DNA of 7,556 nt from positions 1 to 7,556 of the forward strand of contig CALNBW010000011.1 in NCBI GenBank assembly GCA_937874815.1, in the 5' to 3' direction. Source of the stretch: an uncultured Bacillota bacterium. GTDB lineage: Bacteria; Bacillota; UBA994; UBA5500. Positions 1 through 6,012 of this stretch are shown here, piece after piece (the stretch's first letter is position 1; the number at the start of each line of letters is the position of its first letter). The position numbers were made by a program, and so were the translations under genes. A model generated the notes under the pieces. That model was given only the letters and a program-made list of their open reading frames with translations, had not been told where the DNA came from and did not search any database.

Positions 1-674
1 TCCTGTAAATGCTTTAAGGCTATAGAGAACATGCTATCGCCCTCGAAGGGAACCTTGCCAGTTAAGAGCTCGTAAAGCATAACACCGAGAGAATATATAT
101 CCGAGAGCTCGCCCACAATGCCTCCCCGGGCTTGCTCCGGCGAGATATAATGCACCGAACCGATCATGGCTCCCGTTTCCGTGAGCGTTGAACCGGTTAC
201 GGCCCGGGCAATCCCAAAATCAGTAACCTTAACCCGTCCATCGGCCGTGAGCATGATGTTATGAGGCTTGATGTCTCGATGCACTACCCCATGTTTGTGA
301 GCTACCTGCAAAGCCTCGGCCACTTGTTTGCCAATCTGCAGCACTTCCGGCACCGATAGAGGGCCTTTTTCATTGATCACTTGTTTTAAAGTCTTGCCGT
401 GCAAGAACTCCATGACGATATAGTGAATATCACCATCTTGTCCCACGTCGAAGACACCGACGATATTAGGGCTAGAAAGGCTAGCCGCCGCCTGAGCTTC
501 ACGCCGAAACTTGCGGACAAAATCTTCATCACTCGTGAAATGGGGGCTAAGTATTTTAACAGCAACTATGCGATTGAGCCGTAGATCGCGGGCGCGGTAA
601 ACGAAGGCCATACCACCGCCACCTACCCGCTCTAGCAGTTCATAGCGGTTGCTGAGCACTCGTCCAATCATCAT
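1..674 (-). CDS. prkC: PASTA-type Ser/Thr protein kinase PrkC, N-terminal kinase domain (partial, 3' end outside window)
   Basis: Eukaryotic-like (Hanks-type) serine/threonine kinase; only the first 224 residues are in the window and the frame stays open to base 1. My translation shows the glycine-rich loop GGGGMAFVY (residues 18-26), ATP-binding Lys40 in VAVKIL, the catalytic loop HRDIKPHN (132-139, Asp134), DFG (152-154), the activation segment ending [13 protein letters not shown] (172-184), and [15 protein letters not shown] (192-206). Threonines 163, 165 and 167 lie where PrkC kinases autophosphorylate. The start is the first of two tandem ATGs (674): the N-terminus MMIG then aligns with B. 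subtilis PrkC (MLIG) and places the lysine at 40 and the aspartate at 134, as in that protein. The ATG overlaps the stp stop by 4 bases (ATGA), with a weak GGGGGTG upstream, so translational coupling is likely. The transmembrane segment and PASTA repeats that sense peptidoglycan fragments in this family would lie beyond the window; their presence is inferred from the kinase subtype and neighbouring Stp. Confidence 0.95.
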   Translation of the reverse strand, partial: MMIGRVLSNRYELLERVGGGGMAFVYRARDLRLNRIVAVKILSPHFTSDEDFVRKFRREAQAAASLSSPNIVGVFDVGQDGDIHYIVMEFLHGKTLKQVINEKGPLSVPEVLQIGKQVAEALQVAHKHGVVHRDIKPHNIMLTADGRVKVTDFGIARAVTGSTLTETGAMIGSVHYISPEQARGGIVGELSDIYSLGVMLYELLTGKVPFEGDSMFSIALKHLQ

Positions 675-1414
675 GCACACCCCCACTTGGCCAAGACAAC
701 TGAAATATTGTCATGCCCGCCCCGCTCATTAGCGGCCGCGACCAAACTCTCAGCGACTTGCTGCAAATCTGCTCCCGGAGTCAAATGGCTAGCAATCGCC
801 GTATTATCTAGCAAAGTGAACAAGCCGTCGGAGGCCAATAAAACAACGTCCTCCGGTTGCAGCACGTAGGAAAAAAGATCAATTTCTACTTGCTGGTCGA
901 TGCCGATGGCTCGGGTGAGAACATTGCGTTGAGGATGAAATCTGGCTTCGTCAGCCGATAGCTCGCCATTTTTCACTAACTCGCTGACCAAACTATGATC
1001 CGTGGTGAGCTGACGGCAAGCATCGCCTCGACAGAGGTACAGCCTGGAATCGCCCACTTGAGCCACAAAGAGCGCTGCTTCGGTCAAAAGAGCAGCAGTA
1101 AGCGTCGTTCCCATCCCCCGATACCGTTCCTGGGTGAGGGCCAGCTCATATACGGCTCTGTTAGCTGAACGGACGGCTTGCCCTAAGGCAGCCAAGGGCA
1201 TCATCCCTTGCACCAGAGCCGTTGCCACTTCCGCCTCCAAGCAACCGATAGCGGTACGACTGGCCACATCGCCGGCTCGATGCCCGCCAATACCATCAGC
1301 TACAGCTAAGAGGCCCATGCCTATTTCCCGGCACGGCAAGACACAGGCCAGACAGGAATCTTCATTCGCCACCCGGGCCAGGCCCAAGTCGCTTTTCATC
1401 CCCAATAGCAACAT
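671..1414 (-). CDS. stp: PP2C-family serine/threonine protein phosphatase (Stp/PrpC)
   Basis: Cytoplasmic Mn/Mg-dependent phosphatase that reverses phosphorylation by the adjacent PrkC kinase. The 247 residues match the usual length and carry all the bacterial PP2C motifs: [12 protein letters not shown] (8-19), [11 protein letters not shown] with metal-binding Asp40 (39-49), GMGTTL (100-105), GDSRLY (121-126), TTDHSL (137-142), NVLTRAIG (164-171), ASDGL with Asp196 (194-198) and GGHDNIS with Asp235 (232-238). No membrane segment is seen. The ATG at 1414 lies 8 bases after the rlmN stop. A purine-rich Shine-Dalgarno (GGAGAGGAG, 1426-1434) is buried in the last rlmN codons with an 11-base spacer. 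A second in-frame ATG at 1399 (Met6) is possible, but the longer form matches B. subtilis PrpC better at the N-terminus. The stop overlaps the prkC start, the same arrangement as the prpC-prkC pair of other Firmicutes. Confidence 0.96.
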   Translation of the reverse strand: MLLLGMKSDLGLARVANEDSCLACVLPCREIGMGLLAVADGIGGHRAGDVASRTAIGCLEAEVATALVQGMMPLAALGQAVRSANRAVYELALTQERYRGMGTTLTAALLTEAALFVAQVGDSRLYLCRGDACRQLTTDHSLVSELVKNGELSADEARFHPQRNVLTRAIGIDQQVEIDLFSYVLQPEDVVLLASDGLFTLLDNTAIASHLTPGADLQQVAESLVAAANERGGHDNISVVLAKWGCA

Positions 1415-1422
1415 GCATTCAC

Positions 1423-2469
1423 CTACTCCTCTCCTTGGAGTCTCCTTCTCAGCTGCCCACAGGCAGCCTCGATTTCAGGACCTAATTCCCGGCGCAAAGT
1501 TGCTGTCACCCCTCTGGCCTCTAATGCTCGCAAGAAGAAACGGATTTGCTTATCAGAGGGAGCCTGCCAGGGCAGGCCAGGAACCTCGTTATAAGGTATT
1601 ACGTTGACATTGGCAATAATACCTGCTAACAACGAGGCCAATTTTTCTGCATGAATGAGCTGGTCGTTAAATCCTGCCAGCAATATGTATTCAAAAGTGA
1701 CGCGCCGCCTACTAGTGCGGGCGTAATCGCGCACCGCGAGCATCAACTCCGTAAGCGGGTAGCGCTGGTTAATAGGCATAATCTGATCCCGCAGATAGTC
1801 CAGCGGGGCATGCAGGGATATGGATAAGGTAAGGGGCAAATTTTCTTCCGCCAACTGTCTAATGCCTGGCACCACGCCAGAGGTAGAAACGGTAATGTTA
1901 CGCATGCCAATATTGAAGGTAGCAGGATTATTGGCGAAGCGAATGCTCTCGATCACTTGCGGGTAGTTGTCTAGCGGTTCGCCCATACCCATGTAGACTA
2001 GATGACCTACGCGTAAACCCTGGGCTGCAAGTTCCTGGTTAGCTTGCCAAATCTGCTCGATGATTTCGGCTGTGGTTAGGTTGTCAACGAATCCACCCAG
2101 CCCTGAGGCACAAAAGGCGCACCCCATTTTGCAGCCTACCTGACTCGACAAGCAGAGGGTGACGCCATAATGATAACGTAGGATGACGCACTCCACAATT
2201 CTGTCCTCAGAGAAAGCGATAGCCAACTTGGTAGTGCCATCGGCGGCTACCTGACGAGCGACAACTTCCCCAGCGCCAACAACGGCCGTCTCCTCCAGCT
2301 TTTGACGCAACTCCTTAGGGAAATTACTCATTTGGCTAAAATCGCCCACGTTGTGCTGGTAGATCCATTCCATTAGCTGCTTGGCCCTGTATTCCGGTTG
2401 GCCCAGTTCCAAAAAGAAATCGGTTAAGGCTGGCCAGGCCAACCCCACAAGATTGCGTTTCGATGTCAC
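1423..2469 (-). CDS. rlmN: Dual-specificity 23S rRNA (A2503-C2) / tRNA (A37-C2) methyltransferase RlmN
   Basis: Radical-SAM enzyme that methylates C2 of A2503 at the peptidyl-transferase centre of 23S rRNA and, in characterised members, A37 of some tRNAs. The 348 residues are full length. The [4Fe-4S] cluster motif CxxxCxxC is C113, C117 and C120. C106 sits seven residues before the first cluster cysteine, as does E. coli Cys118. The C-terminal cysteine that forms the methylated intermediate is C337 in EAACGQL. Other family blocks are the SAM-binding MGMGEPLDNYP (160-170), NITVSTSGVVPGI (191-203), SISLHAP (216-222), RVTFEYILLAG (256-266) and NVIPYNEVPG (289-298). RlmN rather than Cfr is favoured by housekeeping context and overall sequence, though Cfr shares the core motifs. 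The start is GTG at 2469, 10 bases after AGGAGG. The gap to rsmB is 37 bases. Confidence 0.96.
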   Translation of the reverse strand: MTSKRNLVGLAWPALTDFFLELGQPEYRAKQLMEWIYQHNVGDFSQMSNFPKELRQKLEETAVVGAGEVVARQVAADGTTKLAIAFSEDRIVECVILRYHYGVTLCLSSQVGCKMGCAFCASGLGGFVDNLTTAEIIEQIWQANQELAAQGLRVGHLVYMGMGEPLDNYPQVIESIRFANNPATFNIGMRNITVSTSGVVPGIRQLAEENLPLTLSISLHAPLDYLRDQIMPINQRYPLTELMLAVRDYARTSRRRVTFEYILLAGFNDQLIHAEKLASLLAGIIANVNVIPYNEVPGLPWQAPSDKQIRFFLRALEARGVTATLRRELGPEIEAACGQLRRRLQGEE

Positions 2470-2479
2470 TCTTAATGTG

Positions 2480-2485
2480 CCTCCT
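2480..2485 (-). promoter_or_regulatory. Ribosome binding site of rlmN
   Basis: A perfect AGGAGG on the minus strand, preceded by AAA, lies in the 37-base gap after the tandem rsmB stops (TAG at 2507-2509, then TAA at 2504-2506). The 10-base spacer to the GTG at 2469 is slightly long, but no nearer in-frame ATG, GTG or TTG exists, so this site fixes the rlmN start. A very small inverted repeat (ACGGC-G-GCCGT) lies just upstream and is too short to call a terminator. Confidence 0.8.
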
Positions 2486-2506
2486 TTTCCTGCACGGCCG
2501 CCGTTA

Positions 2507-3835
2507 CTACTCAGTGCGGCCCATACGGCAGATAAAGAACCCGTCGAGGGCGTGTTGCTGGGGGTAGGTATATAGATAACCTGCTGTTAATTCCTGGCCC
2601 CATGTTGCTTCCAGCTGTTTGGGCCAAGAGCACGGCACAAAATTCGGATGTTGCTCTAAAAAACTGAAGATTACAGCAGTCGTTTCCTCGGGCTCGGTGC
2701 TGCACACACTATACACAAGTATGCCCCCCGGTTGCACCAAGCTGGCAGCTTCGGACAAGATTGCCAGTTGCAGTGTAGCCAGCTCGAGGATATCACTAGC
2801 TGTTCTATGCCAGCGAATATCTGGCTTGCGCCTGATTACACCGAGGCCCGAACAGGGGGCATCGACCAATACGCGTTCAGCAGGCTGCCAAGTAGCTGCC
2901 GTTAATTTGGTCGCGTCCGCCTGCCGCGTTTCCACGCTGGTGATCTGCAGCCGCCGGGCAGCTGACTCAATCAAACCCAGCCTTTTGGCGTGTATATCAA
3001 GAGCTACTACTCGCCCGCGATCCTGCATCAGTTCCGCCAGATGCAGAGCTTTGCCCCCGGGGGCAGCGCAAACGTCGTAAACTAGTTGCCCTGGTTGTGG
3101 ATCTACCACTTGCCCCACCAACGTGGAGGCCGCCCCCTGCACTGTACAACGCCCTGCCTGTAACGCCTCCAGGTTGGGCAACGATGCTTTAGCAACGTGT
3201 AATGAATTGGCTACCAGGGGATGCGGAGTAGCTTCAATCCCGGCCGCTGCGAATTCTTGTAGAAGCTCGGCAGCTGTAGCCTGCAGAGTATTCACCCGCA
3301 GATCTGTGCCGGCTGCGCTATTAAAGGTAGCACACAGAACCTCTGTTTCAGCGGGTGAAAACCGCTCCAGCCAGCGCTCGACCATCCACTCTGGAAAGCT
3401 ATAACGGATGCTGAGATTATAAGCAACTGAGTTGGTATCAGGCCAGGGCAGGGCTGCTTGGCTGCGCACTGCCCGCCGCAAAATGGCGTTAACCAAGCCA
3501 GCGACACCCTTGTGCCCTACCTTATAAGCTAGTTTTACGCTCTCGTCAACGGCAGCATGGTCAGGTACATCCAAGTAAATGATCTGGTAAAGACCTAACC
3601 GCAGCAAATTACGGATGGGAGGCGTCAGGCTAGCCAAAGGTCGCGTAAGCCACTGCTCCAGCAAGTAATCTAAGCTCCGGCGATAAGTCAGGGTGCCATA
3701 AACGAGTTGCTTGATGAAAGCGGCATCCGTGGCCGAGGCCCCTTGCACCGCCCCGCGCAAAGCCAAGTTACTATATGCGCCTTCTTCCAAAACGGCTGTA
3801 ATAGCCTGCAACGCCTTGCCGCGTGGTGTATTCAC
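2507..3835 (-). CDS. rsmB: 16S rRNA (cytosine-967-C5) methyltransferase RsmB
   Basis: SAM-dependent m5C methyltransferase for C967 of 16S rRNA, acting on the free rRNA or early subunit. Length is 442 residues, normal for the family. Residues 1 to about 130 form the NusB-like RNA-binding domain (EEGAYSNLAL, LLRLGLYQIIYLD, VGLVNAILRR-type helices). The Rossmann catalytic domain follows, with SAM-binding YDVCAAPGGK (253-262), Asp280 in VALDIHAKRL, Asp307 in ADATK, motif IV DAPCSG (Cys328, release cysteine) and motif VI VYSVCST (Cys378, nucleophile). The C-terminus is DGFFICRM. The GTG start at 3835 shares its first base with the TAG stop of the upstream peptidase gene. The frame has a stop (TAG at 3851-3853) shortly upstream, so no longer start is possible. 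No good Shine-Dalgarno is visible, so translation probably depends on re-initiation after the peptidase gene. Tandem stops TAG TAA end the gene. Confidence 0.95.
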   Translation of the reverse strand: MNTPRGKALQAITAVLEEGAYSNLALRGAVQGASATDAAFIKQLVYGTLTYRRSLDYLLEQWLTRPLASLTPPIRNLLRLGLYQIIYLDVPDHAAVDESVKLAYKVGHKGVAGLVNAILRRAVRSQAALPWPDTNSVAYNLSIRYSFPEWMVERWLERFSPAETEVLCATFNSAAGTDLRVNTLQATAAELLQEFAAAGIEATPHPLVANSLHVAKASLPNLEALQAGRCTVQGAASTLVGQVVDPQPGQLVYDVCAAPGGKALHLAELMQDRGRVVALDIHAKRLGLIESAARRLQITSVETRQADATKLTAATWQPAERVLVDAPCSGLGVIRRKPDIRWHRTASDILELATLQLAILSEAASLVQPGGILVYSVCSTEPEETTAVIFSFLEQHPNFVPCSWPKQLEATWGQELTAGYLYTYPQQHALDGFFICRMGRTE

Positions 3836-4518
3836 TAGTCGCGGGACCGTCTAATGCTCAGTAACCGCAACAGCTGTGCAATGGCAGCCGCGGCAGCGGC
3901 AACATAGGTCAAGGCAGCCGCCTGTAAAACCGCACGCGCTGGGCCCAGTTCCTGCTGCGACAAGTAATTGCCATCGCCTAACATGGCCAGCGCTCGCGAG
4001 CTAGCGTTAAACTCAACTGGTAAGGTAACTATCTGAAAGATTACAGCTCCCAAGAAGAACAGAATTCCCAAATCAGCTAGCCCGGGCAGGCTCATAGCCA
4101 AGCCCAGGAAAAGCAACGGTAACGCTAAACTAGAACCTAGCTGCGCCACGGGTACAATTGCATTGCGAAAGGACAAAGGAGCATAGTTCTGGTTATGCTG
4201 CAGGGCATGCCCCGTTTCATGAGCGGCGATGCCAAGCGCTGCCAACGAATTGCCGTGATAGATCTCCTGCGACAGGCGCAATTTCTTCACCCGCGGGTCG
4301 TAATGATCCGTTAAACGGCCACTTGTCAGTTCAACCTCCACATCATACACGCCGTGTTGTTGCAGCAGTGCCCGGGCAGTTTCGGCCCCAGTTAGCCCCC
4401 GGCTGTTACTGATACGGGCATAGCGGCTATAAGTCGATTTAACTTTGCCCTGGGCATACACAGCGAAAACAAAGGCGATAAGCACATAGATTGTTCCTGG
4501 ACCACCTAGCCAATACAT
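3835..4518 (-). CDS. yugP: YugP-family membrane zinc metallopeptidase
   Basis: Putative membrane-bound neutral zinc peptidase, 227 residues. The zinc site HETGH is at 100-104 inside AAHETGHALQH, with catalytic Glu101. Glu169 in LPVEFNASSRAL is the likely third ligand by family pattern. The family block LTDHYDPRVKKLRLS (69-83) precedes the active site. Hydrophobic segments at about 9-22, 120-142, 147-168 and 198-220 suggest a short N-terminal anchor and a C-terminal membrane domain, with HExxH in the intervening soluble part. The C-terminal segment is unusually alanine-rich (TYVAAAAAAIAQLL). The substrate is unknown in this family; the gene name is by similarity to B. subtilis YugP and no physiological role should be read from it. 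The ATG at 4518 follows a strong AGGAGG. The stop overlaps the rsmB start by one base, so it probably has to be translated for RsmB to be made. Confidence 0.9.
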   Translation of the reverse strand: MYWLGGPGTIYVLIAFVFAVYAQGKVKSTYSRYARISNSRGLTGAETARALLQQHGVYDVEVELTSGRLTDHYDPRVKKLRLSQEIYHGNSLAALGIAAHETGHALQHNQNYAPLSFRNAIVPVAQLGSSLALPLLFLGLAMSLPGLADLGILFFLGAVIFQIVTLPVEFNASSRALAMLGDGNYLSQQELGPARAVLQAAALTYVAAAAAAIAQLLRLLSIRRSRD

Positions 4519-4525
4519 CAGACAT

Positions 4526-4531
4526 CCTCCT
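4526..4531 (-). promoter_or_regulatory. Ribosome binding site of the yugP-like gene
   Basis: AGGAGG on the minus strand with a 7-base spacer to the ATG at 4518. An ATG directly abutting the site (4523-4525) reads into TGA after one sense codon, so it is not the start. This is one of the strongest Shine-Dalgarno sequences in the window and marks a fresh translation start after the fmt stop. Confidence 0.85.
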
Positions 4532-4575
4532 CGTATAATATTTGTTTAAGGCCCTGCAAACTGAATCACGGTTTT
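4532..4575 (-). promoter_or_regulatory. fmt-yugP intergenic segment, possible weak internal promoter
   Basis: This is the largest non-coding gap in the window and is AT-richer than its surroundings. On the minus strand it reads from an A-run after the fmt stop to TATTATACG just before the ribosome binding site. A TTGCAG (-35-like) lies 16 bases before TATACG (-10-like, four of six consensus bases). A better -10, TATTAT, has no well-spaced -35. It could be a weak promoter for the distal genes or merely an AT-rich leader. I see no terminator hairpin. Confidence 0.2.
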
Positions 4576-5514
4576 TTAATGGCCTAAATGACTACCAACC
4601 GTCAAGCCATGCCCCCGCACATAGTCAGCTCCCAGCATGCGCCGCTTGCTAGCGGGCTGCACTTCTTTCAACAGTAATAGCCCAGCACCAGTTTGCACAA
4701 CCGGCCCCGCTTCTGTAAGAGCAACGATATCTCCCGGCTCCGCCCCCGCCGTTTCCCCATCGGCATCCAGCGTCTGGGTAGCAAAAACCCGTAATGATTT
4801 ACCAGCATGGAGCGTATGCGCTACGGGCCAAGGGTTCAGCCCTCGCACTAGATTATGAATAGCACTGGCACTATTAGCCCACTGGATCAGCCCATCCTGT
4901 TTAGTCAAATTTCGAGCGTAGGACGAGCCTGTGCTAGGCTGAGTAATAGGCTGAAGCTGCCCCTCTTCCAAAGCTGCAAGAGTTTGGGCTAAAGTCTCGG
5001 CTCCTAATAGGGCCAGACGGTCATGGATCTGACCACAGTTGTCATCCGGGCCTATGGGCAACTTAGCCTGCAACAGGATATCGCCCGTATCCAACCCCGC
5101 ATCCATGAGCATGGTGGTGATGCCGGTTTCGGCCTCCCCATTGACAATGGCCCAATGAATAGGAGCGCCCCCTCGGTATGCTGGCAACAGTGAGGCATGA
5201 ACATTGATGCAGCCATGGCGGGGTAGCGCCAACACTTGCGGTGTCAGAATCTGGGCATAGGCTACCACCACAATCAGGTCCGGCGCGAGGGCCTGCAGCT
5301 GTTGCCAATTCTCCGAGCTGCGAAGGCGAGCGGGTTGGTAAACCGGCAACCGCAACTCCAAGGCTGCTTGCTTTACCGGTGGAGGGGTTAATGTTAGCCC
5401 CCGCCCCTGGCGCCGATCAGGCTGGGTGTAAACCCCCACAACCTGTGTGCTGGCAGCTAATTGGCGCAAACAGGGGACAGCGAACTCGGGCGTACCCATG
5501 AAAACGGCGCGCAT
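4576..5514 (-). CDS. fmt: Methionyl-tRNA formyltransferase
   Basis: Transfers the formyl group of 10-formyltetrahydrofolate to the amino group of Met-tRNA(fMet), producing the initiator used in bacterial translation. The 312 residues match the family. The N-terminal formyltransferase fold begins MRAVFMGTPEFAVP. The signature INVHASLLPAYRGGAPI (103-119) supplies Asn104 and His106, and LDTGD (141-145) supplies Asp142; together these are the family's catalytic Asn-His-Asp triad. TQPDRRQGRG (30-39) matches the loop that contacts the tRNA acceptor end in characterised Fmt. Residues from about 205 form the C-terminal beta-barrel, starting near QDGLIQW and including GLNPWPVAHT (225-234). The ATG at 5514 overlaps the def stop (TAATG). 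A GGAG at 5526-5529 with an 11-base spacer is the only Shine-Dalgarno candidate. Pairing with def is the usual arrangement of the formylation/deformylation cycle. Confidence 0.97.
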   Translation of the reverse strand: MRAVFMGTPEFAVPCLRQLAASTQVVGVYTQPDRRQGRGLTLTPPPVKQAALELRLPVYQPARLRSSENWQQLQALAPDLIVVVAYAQILTPQVLALPRHGCINVHASLLPAYRGGAPIHWAIVNGEAETGITTMLMDAGLDTGDILLQAKLPIGPDDNCGQIHDRLALLGAETLAQTLAALEEGQLQPITQPSTGSSYARNLTKQDGLIQWANSASAIHNLVRGLNPWPVAHTLHAGKSLRVFATQTLDADGETAGAEPGDIVALTEAGPVVQTGAGLLLLKEVQPASKRRMLGADYVRGHGLTVGSHLGH

Positions 5515-5999
5515 TAGTCTTCTGGCTCCAGGGCAGACCCATCGTCAGCGGGCAGAATACGCGTGGCCCGGTCAATAAACAGGACCCCATGCAAATGGTC
5601 GATCTCATGCTGCAAGGCCCGGGCGAATAACCCCTCAGCTTCTACTTCTATTGCTTCGCCACAGCGATCTTGGGCGACGACGGTGACGCTGGCCGCCCGT
5701 ATTACTTCCCCATAGGTAAAAGGCACGCTCAAACAACCTTCAATATCCAGCTCTTCTCCTTGGGAGGCCACAATCTTAGGATTAACCAGTTCCAGGAGGC
5801 CACTATCAGCAACGTCGACCACTACGATCTGTTTGCTGATCCCAATCTGCGGTGCCGCCAGCCCCACTCCTTCGTAATGATACATACTCTCGGCCATGTC
5901 ATCCAATATTCGGCCGAGAGCGGCATCAAAACGCTTCACCGGCATCGCTTTTTTGCGGAGCACCTCGTCTCCTTCTGTGCGCATAAACCTAATAGCCAC
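5514..5999 (-). CDS. def: Peptide deformylase
   Basis: Metalloenzyme (Fe2+ or Zn2+) that removes the N-formyl group from nascent proteins at the ribosome exit. The 161 residues contain all three family motifs: GVGLAAPQ (44-51), EGCLS (87-91) with metal ligand Cys89, and QHEIDH (130-135) with ligands His131 and His135 and catalytic Glu132. Length and the absence of an N-terminal extension or C-terminal helix insert suggest a compact bacterial deformylase; I do not assign type 1 or 2 firmly. The tail after LFIDR is acidic and short. The GTG at 5999 is preferred over the in-frame ATG at 5984 (Met6), because the family normally begins M-A-I-R and a strong AGGAGGGG sits five bases upstream. The gene follows priA by 11 bases and its stop overlaps the fmt start by one base. 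Confidence 0.97.
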   Translation of the reverse strand: MAIRFMRTEGDEVLRKKAMPVKRFDAALGRILDDMAESMYHYEGVGLAAPQIGISKQIVVVDVADSGLLELVNPKIVASQGEELDIEGCLSVPFTYGEVIRAASVTVVAQDRCGEAIEVEAEGLFARALQHEIDHLHGVLFIDRATRILPADDGSALEPED

Positions 6000-6004
6000 C
6001 TGAT

Positions 6005-6012
6005 CCCCTCCT
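6005..6012 (-). promoter_or_regulatory. Ribosome binding site of def, overlapping the priA stop codon
   Basis: AGGAGGGG on the minus strand, whose first two bases are the last two of the priA TAG stop (6011-6013). The spacer to the GTG at 5999 is five bases. It decides the def start in favour of the GTG over the internal ATG at 5984. Confidence 0.85.

Noticed and set aside
399..584. Short plus-strand open frame opposite prkC
   Set aside because: It overlaps the conserved kinase domain, which explains the sequence; 61 codons with no recognised motif is expected by chance.
1134..1607. Plus-strand open frame of 157 codons across the stp/rlmN junction
   Set aside because: It runs antisense to two well-supported genes, its composition (Ala/Arg/Ser/Pro-rich) is that of a reversed coding frame, and it has no recognisable motif.
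1423..2469. Cfr-type antibiotic-resistance methyltransferase instead of RlmN
   Set aside because: Core radical-SAM cysteines are shared by both, but full-length RlmN character and the conserved rsmB-rlmN-stp-prkC housekeeping order favour RlmN.
2494..2506. Small inverted repeat after the rsmB stop as a terminator
   Set aside because: The stem is only 4-5 bases with no U-run, and the next gene starts 37 bases after the stop, so termination here is unlikely.
2619..3080. Plus-strand open frame of 153 codons antisense to rsmB
   Set aside because: It lies entirely opposite the catalytic domain of RsmB, shows no domain and has a low-complexity Ser/Ala/Arg composition, consistent with a shadow frame.
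5063..5308. Minus-strand frame shifted inside fmt, rich in Gly and His
   Set aside because: It is an out-of-frame reading of the most conserved part of fmt, and no frameshift is needed to explain fmt, which is full length.
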